In this document: piece by piece, positions 23,930-36,893 of the stretch
Layout: every line of letters begins with the position of its first letter
How positions within the stretch are numbered: position 1 is the stretch's first letter
Assembly (NCBI GenBank): GCA_933228675.1
Contig: OW121741.1
Location: 115,132,694-115,196,693 of the forward strand
DNA: 64,000 nt
Reading direction: 5' to 3'
From: Stomorhina lunata
Taxonomy: Eukaryota > Arthropoda > Insecta > Diptera > Rhiniidae
Notes under the pieces: model-generated
The model's database searches: none
The model's input: the letters and a program-made list of their open reading frames with translations, nothing else
What the model was told of the DNA's origin: nothing
Translations under genes and position numbers: made by a program

Positions 23930-26610
23930 TTAGTTTTTCGATATAAAAATTTTCATAGAAAATTTGTCGATATCAAGATTCTTATAGAAAATTTTTCGAT
24001 ATAAATTTTTTCATAGCAAATTTTTCGATATAAAAATTTTTTATAGAAAATTTTTCTATATTAAAATTTTCATGAAAAATTTTTCGATGAACAAATTTTC
24101 ATAAAATATTTTCGATATGTATAAAGACTTTTACAGAAAATTTTTCGATATAAATTTTTCATAGAAAATTTTTCGATAAAAAATTTTTTATAGACTGCTA
24201 AAAAAGTTTTTATAGAAAATTTTTCTAAAAATCTTTTCATAGAAATTTTTCGATATAAGAATTTTCATAGAAAATTTTTTTATATTAAAATTTTCATTGA
24301 AAATTTTTATAGAAAAGTTTTGGATATAAGAATTTTTATAGAAAATGTTTCTATATTAAAATTTTCCTAGAATATTTTTCGACACAAAAATTTTTATAGA
24401 AAATTTTTTGATATAAAATTTTTTATAGAAAATTTTTCGTTATAAAATTTTTTATAGAAAATTTTTCTATATACAATTTTTTCTTGAAAATTTTTCAATA
24501 TAAAACTTTTTATAGAAAATTTTTCAATTTAAAATTTTTTCTAGAAAATTTTTCGATATAAAATTTTTTCTAGAAAATTTTTCGATATAAAATTTTTTCT
24601 AGAAAATTTTTTGATATAAAATTTTTTCTAGAAAATTTTTCGATATAAAATTTTTTCTAGAAAATTTTTCGATATAAAATTTTTTCTGAAAAATTTTTCG
24701 ATATAAAATTTTTTCTAGAAAATTTTTCGATATAAAAATCTTCATAGAAAATTTTTCGATATAAACATTTTAATAAAAAATATTTCGATATAAAAATTTT
24801 CAAAAAAAAAAAATTTTCGAATCAAAAATTTCATAAAAAATTTTTTGATATAAATATTTTCATAGAAAATTTAAAATTAAAATTTTTAAAGAAAATTTTT
24901 AGATATAAAAATTTAAATAGAAAATTTTTCGAAAAAAAAATTTATACACACAATTTTTCGATATTTCTTCATAGAAAGTTTTTCGATATAAAAATTTTAA
25001 TAAAAAATATTTCGATATAAAAATTTTCACAAAACAAATTTTCATAGAAAATTTTTTGATATAAAAATTTTCATAGAAAATTTTTCGATTAAAAAATTTT
25101 TTGATATAAAAATTTTCATAGAAAATTTTTCGATAAAAAAATTTTCATAGAAAATTTTTCGATATAAAAATTTCCATAGAAATAAAAATTGATATACAAA
25201 TTTAGATACAAAAATTTTTGATTTTAAAATTTAGATACAAAAATTTTTGATATACAAATTTTTATAGAAAAATTGATAGAAAAATTTTCATAGAAAATTT
25301 TTTGATAGAAAAATTTTCATAGAAAATTTTTTGATATAAAAATTTAGATACAAAAATTTTTGACATAAAAATTTTTATAGAAAAATTTTCGATATAAAAA
25401 TTTAAATAGAAAATTTTTCGAAAAAAAAATTTATAAACAAAATTTTTCGATATAAAAATTTTCATAGAAAATTTTTAAATATAATTTTAACAGAAAATTT
25501 TTAATATAAAAATTTTTACAGAAAATTTTTCGATATAAAAATTTTCAGAAAAAACTTTTCGATATAAAAATTTTCATAAAAAATTTTTCGATATAAAATT
25601 GTTCACAGAAATTTGTTCGATATTCAGCCCAATTCTGAATAAAAATTCCCCGGGGAATTTTATTCCCTCATTTTTTTTACATTGTGAAACCTATAAGAAA
25701 AAAAAATATTGGGAAAAATTTCCTGGGGAATTTTTATTTAGAATTGGGCTGATTATAAAAAATTTTTCGATATTTTTATTCTCAGAGAAAATTTTTCAAT
25801 GTAAAGATTTTCATAGAAAGTTTTTCGATATAAAGATTTTATAGAAAAGTTTTTAAATTAAATATTTTTTTATTTTAAAAAGTTTCTTAAAATATTTTAC
25901 CATATACAAATTTATATAGAAAATTTTTGAATATATAAAATATTTCATGTAACAATTTTTCAAAAATTTTTATAGTGAATTTTTTGATATAAAAATGTTC
26001 ATAAGAAAAATTTTTGATATAAGAATTTTTTAAAGAACATTTTTTAATATACAAATTCTCATGGAAAACATTTCGATACAAAAATTTTCATAGAAAATTT
26101 TTCAATAAAGAAATTTATATAGGAAGTTTTCTTTAATATACAAATTTGCATAGAAAATTTTGCTATATAGGAATTTGTATAGGAAGTTCTTCGGTATAAA
26201 AATTATCAAAGAATTTTTTTTATATAGAATTTTTCATAACGAAATTTTAAATTTAGAAATTTCTATACAAATTTTTCCGATATAAAAATTTTTTCGATAT
26301 AAAAATTTTCATAGAAAATTTTTCTAACAACAAATTTTCATAAAATATTTTTCGACATAAAAATGTTGATAAAATATTATTTTATTTATTATTATTTCAT
26401 AGAAAATTTTTTAACAAAAAATTTTCATAAAATATCTTTCGATATAAAAATCTTGATAAAATATTTTTCGACATTAAAATTTCCATAAATTTTATTCGGT
26501 ATAAAAATATTTAAAAAAAAAATCTTCAAATTAAAAATTTTAATCGAAACCTTGTTGACGTCAAAATCTTCACAGAAAAAGTTTTGATACAAAAAAGTTT
26601 ATTAATTTTT
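23930..26610 (+). repeat. Minisatellite array 3c (~29 bp)
   Basis: Same family and orientation as 3a and 3b. A locally homogenised patch at 24537-24725 has six or seven near-identical 29-bp units of AAAATTTTTCGATATAAAA plus TTTTTTCTAG. A MITE interrupts it at 25625-25751. Open frames such as 25262-25465 and 25887-26081 encode K/F/I periodic peptides and are not genes. Confidence 0.93.
25625..25751. mobile_element. MITE-3, 127 bp, inserted in array 3c
   Basis: Inverted ends of ~31 bp. Left: CAGCCCAATTCTGAATAAAA then ATTCCCCGGGGAA; complement of the right: CAGCCCAATTCTAAATAAAA then ATTCCCCAGGAA. ATT flanks both sides (25622-25624, 25752-25754). Array sequence continues on both sides, so the insertion is younger than the array. 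No coding capacity. Confidence 0.85.
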
Positions 26611-27573
26611 TTTTCGTTTTCTGACCAAATGTCTATTATAGTTAGGAACTACAATAAAATCTTTTCACCCCCACACAAATAAATGCCGATTAGTTATCTT
26701 CTTGCATATTAAAGATATAGTCTTTAAACTTGGTACAACCTTATTTTTATTTCATGAGAGTAATTTAAACTGATCTATCTAAGCTTTGTCCCACATTCCA
26801 ATTATAGAGTATCTCCAGAATTCATACTCTGTGTAAAAACGGGTTAGAGGGTGATGGCAATAGGGTCCGAAATAAATAAAAAAAACATATACTTTTTCTC
26901 AAAACGTTATAAAGATATTTATGTGTTTATTGAACTTTTAATTTCCATATATAATTATATAGTTCTATATATATAAATGATTTTAGGTTAGGGTTAAATT
27001 AACCAATTTTAGGGCAATATTTTGTGCAATAATTAGGATTTTCGAAATTAGATTTAGGGTTTTAAAATTAGGTTTAGTTTAGAACAATTAATTTATTAAT
27101 TAGGATAAATTTATTTACACTATTAAGGCAATTTTAAGGTAAGTATTTTATTTCTTTTAACAGTTTATATTTAGACAATAGATTTAAGTTTTAAACTTTT
27201 AGGCAATAGATTTAGGTTTTAAACTTTTAGATTTAGGTTTTAAACTGTTAGTTTTAAGTTTTAGTTAGCAAATTATTAGAATTTAAGTTGGGTTTTAAAT
27301 AATATAATTTTAGGTTATAAGTTTTATTGGTTTTTAATTTTAAAGAAAATTGTTTTAGGGATTTAAAATTAATAACACTTAACTTTAATTCAGATTTTTA
27401 ATTTTATATATATATATAGTTTTAATACAAAATTTTAAGTATTTATTTAATTATAAATTGTGGAAAACTTTCACTTTTCGGGTTTTAATTCTTCGGATTT
27501 ACCAATCGGGTTTAGGTTCTCAAATCGACTGAGACTTTTACTTGTTCCCTTTTCTTTATTTGCCACTGCCTTC
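26611..27573. other. Unique DNA with TTAGG/GGTTTTAAACTTTTAG words
   Basis: Between about 26985 and 27370 the words TTTTAGGTTAGGGTTAAATT, TTAGGGTTTTAAAATTAGG and GATTTAGGTTTTAAACTTTT recur irregularly. This is an imperfect low-complexity repeat. It is not a regular telomeric (TTAGG)n tract. Confidence 0.5.
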
Positions 27574-27660
27574 GCAACTGAAGTTAGTTGCAGTTCTTTT
27601 GCAAACTGTCATACACCAGTGTTGGGTGGGTGACAGTTCTCTTTTGTTCACCGTGTGAAC
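27574..27660. promoter_or_regulatory. Three dyads upstream of the candidate promoter
   Basis: GCAACT/AGTTGC (27574-27579 with 27586-27591), AACTGTCA/TGACAGTT (27604-27611 with 27631-27638) and GTTCAC/GTGAAC (27646-27651 with 27655-27660) are perfect inverted repeats packed into 87 bp. They lie directly upstream of the TATA box, in the most G+C-rich stretch of the area. They could be binding sites for dimeric factors. That role is inference. Confidence 0.4.
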
Positions 27661-27666
27661 ACTCTG

Positions 27667-27697
27667 TATAAATACATCTTTGATCATTGATCATATT
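27667..27697 (+). promoter_or_regulatory. Candidate TATA box and initiator
   Basis: CTGTATAAATAC has TATAAATA at 27667-27674. TCATATT at 27691-27697 could serve as initiator ~26 bp downstream. The spacing fits a fly RNA polymerase II core promoter and places a ~107-nt leader before the ATG at 27800. Two short upstream ATGs (e.g. at ~27741) would give tiny leader frames. Confidence 0.4.
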
Positions 27698-27799
27698 CTA
27701 CAAAAAGACAAAGTTTTCAAGTGGAGGAATTAAAATAAAAAATGTTAAATGTTTTTCGTTAACAACCTTTTTAACTGCATGCACTAGAACTTACGCATC

Positions 27800-28545
27800 A
27801 TGTCTCCTTGTGCTAACCATCTGATGGATACATTTTTAATAATATTTGTCACGATTTGCTATGTTAAAAATGCAACTGTGGTATTTTGTTTTCGTATCTA
27901 TGCAAACTTGGATGACTGTGTTCATTGGTACATACATGCAGGTAAGCAAGTACTCATTTAATGAAAGAGTGACATAACTCAAATTTTTTTAATTTTAGAA
28001 AAGTTTATTCTACAAATTTTACATAAAGATTCATATTGATACTAGTAGAAGCTCGTAACTCAAATGATTATAAAGTTATAAAAAGTAAAGTAAGTTTTGT
28101 TTAAACTACCTTTATAAAATTAAAAAAAGTTCCATATTCATAAATGAAAAATAAAGTAATGACAAATTTATAAATCAAATATTCAATAAATTTATAATTC
28201 TTTTATGAATAAGAAGGTTGAAATATAGATAATTTATACCGAATTCATATAGCAAATCTATATATCTACTAATTTTTTAGAGCAAGAACTTTTTGACATT
28301 TAATAGAATCCATTTTTATTTTATTTATAGCACTTTTGCATCTAATGTGTTATGTTTTCATATGTGGTTTATATGAAGGTATCCATGATACTATGCTCCC
28401 GCGTCTGACTAGAATTTTAAATGCTGCTTTGAACAATAAAAGGAATGATAGGATAGCGCTGTATATTTTATATGTTTATAAAGAATTTTTTTCAGGAAAG
28501 AAAAAAAAAGCAGAATGTTTAAAGTCCGGTTTTGATATACAATAA
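27800..28545 (+). CDS. Candidate two-exon gene, 118-residue protein of unknown family
   Basis: Joined exons 27800-27941 and 28331-28545 give an uninterrupted frame of 118 codons ending in TAA; phase is kept across the intron (1+2 nt make an Ala codon). Donor GCAG|GTAAGC and acceptor TTTATTTATAG|CA are good. I see a hydrophobic start (residues 12-22, FLIIFVTICYV, possibly using Met9) like a signal peptide, a possible N-glycosylation site Asn24-Ala-Thr, a second hydrophobic stretch at residues 45-62 (IHAALLHLMCYVFICGLY), then a charged helical-looking C-terminal half with KKKK at 104-107. Cysteines are at 4, 20, 30, 40, 54, 59 and 110. I do not recognise the family. It could be a small secreted or two-segment membrane protein. 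A TAG in frame four codons upstream limits the start to this ATG or to Met9. TATA box and dyads upstream and AATAAA ~200 bp downstream support a gene. Chance remains possible. Confidence 0.45.
27942..28330 (+). other. Predicted intron of the two-exon gene
   Basis: 389 bp, GTAAGC at the 5' end and TTTTTATTTTATTTATAG at the 3' end, A+T-richer than both flanking exons. Its length is ordinary for a fly. Confidence 0.45.
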
Positions 28546-28742
28546 TATATAAATGTATATGGAACTAGAATAAGTACAATAATAAGGCTTTCACTAGGTT
28601 TTTACTGTCACAGTTACATGATTTTGTGGTAAATTAACCCTTTAGTTAAAGCACTTTGGTAAACGATTACTTTAACAAAGTAAGAAAGAACAGTGGGGCA
28701 AAGCCGACAATATAAATGGCTTTGCTTTGAATATAATCATGT

Positions 28743-28748
28743 AATAAA
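28743..28748 (+). terminator. Possible polyadenylation signal AATAAA
   Basis: AATAAA about 200 bp after the stop codon at 28543-28545. AATAATA words occur closer. In A+T-rich DNA this hexamer is common, so support is weak. Confidence 0.25.
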
Positions 28749-29881
28749 TGGTTGTGACAGTAAGGACTTATATAAAATTGATTTTCTGAAAATTTTTAGA
28801 AATTGTCAAATATTTTTAATCATGTTATATATAAAGGATATCTCTTGTGTAGGAGATATACTTATATAATATTTTCTAAACTTTCTTTCTTATATCTGCA
28901 ATGCATAGAAATATTGATCTGAAATTTTCGGACTTGACTGCACAATGTCCGTCCATCTGACCGACTGTCAGTTAGATAGTGTAAACTGGAATATAAGGTC
29001 TCTTAGAAAAATAAATGATACTTAGAATAGGAAAAACTAGGTATGAAATGGTCTCCCACAACATTTTACTAAGCAGAAGTGTCTGAAATTTTAAATTTCA
29101 ATATCTCACTGAAATCACAAAAGTAAAACTCAGAAAAATGCTGCCTTTACAATAGAGCGGCCCAAATTGTATGGAAGCGAAATTCGTGCAAGGTGTACCC
29201 CACTTAAAATGAACATTGGTACAGTAATTTGTGGCTATAGTCCATTTTGTTATACATTTTAATAGATATAGATATTTTAATAGAATAAAAGTTTTAGATG
29301 GATTTTAGTAGAATATAACTTATTTTTTTGAAAACATATCCACTCATGTTATGATGGAAAAAATTGAACTTTTGCTGATTTTTGAATTTTTTATGATTTT
29401 TCTAAAAATGGAAAAATTTTGAAAGAATCACTACTTCGGTGTTAGTTCTATGATATCTATAAAACGACTAAGCGGTTAAAAAATGATGTGAGGATGACTT
29501 AATGATAAAAATATTTTCGAATTTTGTTTTTTTTATTAGCTCAATATAACCAGGCATTTTGGAGTTATATTAACACTTCTTGCATAAAATCTGAAAAAAA
29601 GATATATCTCGAAAAAGTCATTTTCGGATTTTGTCCAAAATCTTGTTAACCTGTGCTATCGATTTGATTAGAATTAATATATGGCTATATTATTTTATAA
29701 ATTAAACATTTATTATCCAAAAAACTGGTTCTATTAAAGAAATACAAATTTGTATATATTCTGGGTTCACTATTAGTCCATAAAGTGCCTTATAAAAAAA
29801 TCGGTTAAAGTCAAAATTCGCTTTTAATCCACAAAAGTTGTGCAACTATAGCTATGGCCTATAGCCGAAACTGACTGTATT
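28749..29881. other. Unique DNA, possibly old repeat relics
   Basis: Holds GTCCGTCCATCTGACCGACT (28948-28967), a word type seen in the dispersed family, and a moderately complex stretch at 29100-29650. No gene recognised. Confidence 0.45.
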
Positions 29882-30350
29882 TTTATACCCTACATCACCA
29901 TAGGTGAAAGGGGTATATTGATCTGAGACCCACCTTTTAGTATACCGTTCGACTCAGAATCACTTCCTGAGTTGTTTTGTTTCGGATACCTCCCATAGGG
30001 ATGTCTTCTCAGAGCAGAACTTTTGGGCCTTTACAGTCATAAAGTTTGTTGTATTTTAATAATATTCAGCACAAATATTGCTTATTCAGTGTACCCATTT
30101 TTGTATAAGAACCGGGAATCGGCCCATATTTGAATATACCTTCCATAAAAGACACATTCTCAAAAATCATTTAAAAATCTATAAAAGCGAAAAAACGCCT
30201 AAAAATAAAAAGATAAATGCATTTTATAACTAAGACTTTGCACAGATATATATTTTGAAAATAGAAATCAATAAGTGAAATTTGGTAGGAATCGATCCAC
30301 AATTGACCCTAGCTTCCATATCAGGCCCTTAGCCGGAAATGACAAAAATC
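29882..30350 (-). mobile_element. Dispersed family, diverged reverse copy E
   Basis: Begins TATACCCTACATCACCATAGG, the complement of the right end, followed by CACCTTTTAGTATACC and GACTCAGAATCACTT as in other copies. The middle is strongly diverged. TCGATCCACAATTGACC and CTAGCTTCCATAT near 30292-30320 correspond to the GTGGACCGAT/TATGGGAGCTA blocks. The left end is missing. Confidence 0.65.
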
Positions 30351-30365
30351 TACTTAAAACTCGAA

Positions 30366-30593
30366 AATTTATCTCGTTGGATTGAATGCGGTAGTTAGCC
30401 GGTTGAGATCCAAAGTTTTTATCTCATCGGAGTACTATTTGCCTTTTAAATAATCGAACAAGAGCCGAAGTATTTATCTCATCGGATTAAATTCCGTAGA
30501 TAGCCGATCGGATAAATAGTAGCCGAAGTACTTATCATAGATACGTAGTTAGCCAACCAAGAGCTGAAGGATTTATTTGTAGGTAGCTTAGAC
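30366..30593. repeat. Diverged ~52 bp tandem repeat
   Basis: Four to five units starting ATTTATCTCATCGGATT and ending AGCCGAAGT, with TAGTTAGCCG in the middle (30366, 30417, 30472, 30530, 30571). Units are 41-58 bp and visibly diverged. G+C content is higher than in the minisatellites. The 73-codon minus-strand frame at 30479-30700 is a shadow. Confidence 0.65.
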
Positions 30594-30666
30594 TCATAAT
30601 TTATCCCGATCGATATTACATAACACACTGTAGTTTGTTCTTCTGTTATCCTTGACTCCCAGTGGA

Positions 30667-31330
30667 TCATGCTATGATCTTTAGCAAAGTTGTAGCGCAT
30701 GAGCCGGCGAAGGCTTTTTATTTGGTGTAAATAATTTCCGACAGGTTGCGCTATTGAAAATTACTCAAAGTCAATTTAATCATAAGCTGTACATTTAATC
30801 ATGCTATAATCTTTAGCAAAGTCGTTGCGGATAAGCCAACGAAGGCTTATTTATGTAAATGACCAAAATCGGATAGGTGGCGCCACTGAAAATTACTCAA
30901 AATTAATTACAGGTGGCGCTATTGAAAATTACTCAAAGTCAATTTAATCGTAAGCTGTACATTTAATCATGCTATAATCTTTAGCAAAGTCGTTGCGGAT
31001 AAGCCAACGAAGGCTTATTTATGGGAATGACCAAAATCGGATAGGTGGCGCCACTGAAAATTACTCAAAATTAATTAAATCGTAAACTGTGCATTTATTC
31101 ATGTTATAATCATAAGCAAAGTTGTTACGCATAAGTAGACGAAGGTTTCTTAGTTGGTATGAACAACTTCAGATGGCGCCACTGAAAACTACTCAAAATG
31201 AATTAAATCGTAAACTGTGCATTTGATCAGGCTATAATCTTTAGCAAAGTTGTTGCGCATGAGTCGACGGAGATTTCTGTTGGTATGACCAATTTCCAAA
31301 ATTTTTCAAAATAAGTTAAACTATAAATTA
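30667..31330 (+). repeat. ~131 bp tandem repeat, five units
   Basis: Units begin at 30667, 30798, 30966, 31099 and 31226 with ATCATGCTATAATCTTTAGC, followed by AAAGTTGTTGCG, AAGCCAACGAAGGC, GACCAA and GGTGGCGCCACTGAAAATTA. Steps are 131, 168, 133 and 127 bp; the long step contains an extra ~37 bp partial copy (AGGTGGCGCTATTGAAAATT). The last unit decays after 31290. A single unit recurs at 43079-43225. Confidence 0.9.
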
Positions 31331-33397
<2,067 letters not shown>

Positions 33398-36300
33398 ATA
33401 AGAAATGTTTGAAATATTTCCTGTAAAAGTAAGAAAATTTCGAAAATTTTCCTATAAACATAATAAATTTTTAACAAATTTTCTAAAAAATAAGAAATTT
33501 TTAAAAAATTTCTTATAAAAATAAGAAGTTTTTGAAAAATTTCATATAAAAATAAGAAATTTTTGAAATATTTCCTATAAAAATAATTAATTTTTCGAAA
33601 AGTTCCTATCAAAATAAGAAATATTTGAAAAATTTCTTATAAAAATGGAAAATTTTTAAAAATTTCCTATAAAAATAAGAAATTTTTGAAAAATTCCTTA
33701 AAAATATAACAGATTTAAAAAAAAAAAAATTATAAAAATAAGAAATTTTTGAAAAATTTCCTATAAAAATAGAAAATTTTTGAAAAATTGAAAAATTTCC
33801 TATTTTTATAGGAAATTTTTGAAAAATTTCCAATAAAAATAGAAAATTTTTGAAAAATTTCCTTTAAAAGTAGGAAATTTTTGAAAAATTTCCTATAAAA
33901 ATAGGAAATTTTTGAAAAATTTCCTATAAAAATAGGAAATTTTTGAAAAATTTCTTATAAAAATAGGAAATTTTTGAAAAATTTCCTTTAAAAATAGGAA
34001 TTTTTTGAAAAATTTCCTATAAAAATAGGAAATTTTTGAAAAATTTCCTATAAAAATAGGAAATTTTTGAAAAATTTCCTATAAAAATAGGAAATTTTTG
34101 AAAAATTTCCTATAAAAATAGGAAATTTTTGAAAAATTTCCTATAAAAATAGGAAATTTTTGAAAAATTTCCTATAAAAATAGGAAATTTTTGAAAAATT
34201 TCCTATAAAAATAGGAAATTTTTGAAAAATTTCCTATAAAAATAGGAAATTTTTGAAAAATTTCCTATAAAAATAGGAAATTTTTGAAAAATTTCCTATA
34301 AAAATAGGAAATTTTTGAAAAATTTCCTATAAAAATAGGAAATTTTTGAAAAATTTCCTATAAAAATAGGAAATTTTTGAAAAATTTCCTATAAAAATAG
34401 GAAATTTTTGAAAAATTTCCTATAAAAATAGGAAATTTTTGAAAAATTTCCTATAAAAATAGGAAATTTTTGAAAAATTTCCTATAAAAATAGGAAATTT
34501 TTGAAAAATTTCCTATAAAAATAGGAAATTTTTGAAAAATTTCCTATAAAAATAGGAAATTTTTGAAAAATTTCCTATAAAAATAGGAAATTTTTGAAAA
34601 ATTTCCTATAAAAATAGGAAATTTTTGAAAAATTTCCTATAAAAATAGGAAATTTTTGAAAAATTTCCTATAAAAATAGGAAATTTTTGAAAAATTTCCT
34701 ATAAAAATAGGAAATTTTTGAAAAATTTCCTATAAAAATAGGAAATTTTTGAAAAATTTCCTATAAAAATAGGAAATTTTTGAAAAATTTCCTATAAAAA
34801 TAGGAAATTTTTGAAAAATTTCCTATAAAAATAGGAAAATTTTGAAAAATTTCCTATAAAAATAGAAAATTTTTGAAAAATTTCCAATAAAAATAGGAAA
34901 TTTTTGAAAAATTTCCTATAAAAATAGGAAATTGTTGAAAAATTTCCTATAAAAATAGGAAATTGTTGAAAAATTTCCTATAAAAATAGGAAATTTTTAA
35001 AAAATTTCCTTTAAAAATAGGAAATTTTTTAAAAATTTCCTTTAAAAATAGGAAATTTTTGAAAAATTTCCTTTAAAAATAGGAAATTTTTGAAAATTTT
35101 CCTATAAAAATAGGAAATTTTTGAAAAATTTCCTATAAAAATAGAAAAATTTTTGAAAAATTTCCTATAAAAATAGGAAATTTTTGAAAAATTTCCTATA
35201 AAAATAGGAAATTTTTGAAAAATTTCCTATAAAAATAGGAAATTTTTGAAAAATTTCCTATAAAAATAGGAAATTTTTGAAAAATTTCCTATAAAAATAG
35301 GAAATTTTTAAAAAATTTCCAATAAAAATAGGAAATTTTTGAAAAATTTCCTATGAAAATAGGAAAGTTTTGAAAAATTTCCGTTAAAAATAAAAAATTT
35401 TTGAAAATTTTCCTTTAAAAATAAGAAATTTTTCAAAAATTTCTTATGTTGATAGGAAATTTTTTAAAAATTTCTTTGAAAATTAAGAAATTTTTAAAAA
35501 ATTTCCTATCAACATAAGAAATTTTTGAAAATTTTTCTATAAAAATAAGAAATTTTATAAAAATTTCCTATAAAAATAAGAAATTTTGGAAAAATTTCTG
35601 ACAAAAATAAGAAATTTTTGAAAATTTTTCTATAAAAATAAGAATTTTTTTTTTAAATTTCCTATAAATAAGAAATTTTTGAAAAATTTCCTATAAATAT
35701 AAAAAATTTTTGAAATATTTCCCAAAAAATTAAGAAATTTTTGAAAAATTTCCTATAAAAATAAGAAATCTTTAAAAAATTTCATACAAAAAAATGAAAT
35801 TTTTGAAGAATTTTTTTAAAAAGAAAAAATCCTTGAAAAAATTTTAATAAAAATAAGACATTTTTTGAAACATTTTTTATAAAAATATGAAACTTTTGAA
35901 AAATTTCCTATAAAATTTAAAAATTTTTGAAAAATTCCCTATAAAAATAAATAAGTTTTGAAAAGTTTTCTGTATAAATATTAAATTTTTGAAAAATTTC
36001 CTACAAAAGTAAGAAATTTTTGAAAAATTTCCTATAAAAATAAGAAATTTTTAAAAAATTTCCTATAAAAATAAGAAATTTTTAAAAAATTTCCTATAAG
36101 AATAAGAAATTATTGAAAATTTTTTTTATAAAATTAAGAAATTTTTAAAAAATTTCCTATAAAAATAAAAAATTTTTGATAATTTTCTTATAAAAATAAG
36201 AAATTTTGGAAAAATTTCCTATAAAAATAAGAAATTTTTGAAAAAATTCCTATAAAAATAAGAAATTTCTAAAAAATTTCCTATAAAAATAAGAAATTTT

Positions 36301-36893
36301 TAAAAAATTTTCTATAAAAATAAGAAATTTTTTAAAAATTTCCTACAAGAATAAAAAAAGGAAATTTCCTTTAAGAAAAATAAATTTTTGAAAAATGTCC
36401 AATAAAAAAAGTAGTTTGAAAAAAACTTACTTTAAAATAAGAAATTTTTTTAAAATCTTCTATACAAAATTTAAATTTTTGAAAAATTTCCTTTAAAAAC
36501 AGAAAAATTTTAAAAAATTCCTATAAAAATAAGAAATTTTTGAAAAATTTCATGTAAACGTTAAAAAATTCCTATAAAAATAAGAAATTTTTTAAAAATT
36601 TCCTATATAAATAAGAAATTTAAAGAAAATTTCCTATAAAGTAAGAAATTTTTAAAAAATGTGCGATAAAAATAAGAAGTTTTTGAAAAATTTCCTATAA
36701 AAATATGAAATTTTTTTTCCTATAAAAAAAGTTTTTGAAAAATTTTCTATAAAAAAAGAATATTTAAAAATTCCCTATATAAATAAAATTTTTTTTGAAA
36801 ATTTCCTATAAAAAAAAATAAATTTTTGAAAGATTTCCTATAAAAATTAGAAATTTTTTGAAAAATTTACTATAAAAATAAAAATTTTTAGAA
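33398..36893. repeat. Minisatellite array 4 (31 bp, self-complementary monomer, ~112 units)
   Basis: The monomer is a perfect inverted repeat: AGGAAATTTTT, one central G, AAAAATTTCCT, joined by a TAAAAA linker so that CCTAT also pairs with ATAGG across four A. About 27 units from ~34020 to ~34835 are unchanged. Both flanks decay, with G-to-A changes (AATAAGAAATTTTT) the main variant at the outer edges. The minus-strand frames at 33382-33833 are artefacts of the array. Confidence 0.97.

Noticed and set aside
26985..27370. TTAGG-like words suggesting insect telomeric repeat
   Set aside because: Spacing is irregular, most words are GATTTAGGTTTTAAAC variants, and flies generally lack TTAGG telomeres.
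33398..36893. Regularly spaced short palindromes read as a CRISPR array
   Set aside because: Units are directly contiguous with no unique spacers, and the sequence is eukaryotic.
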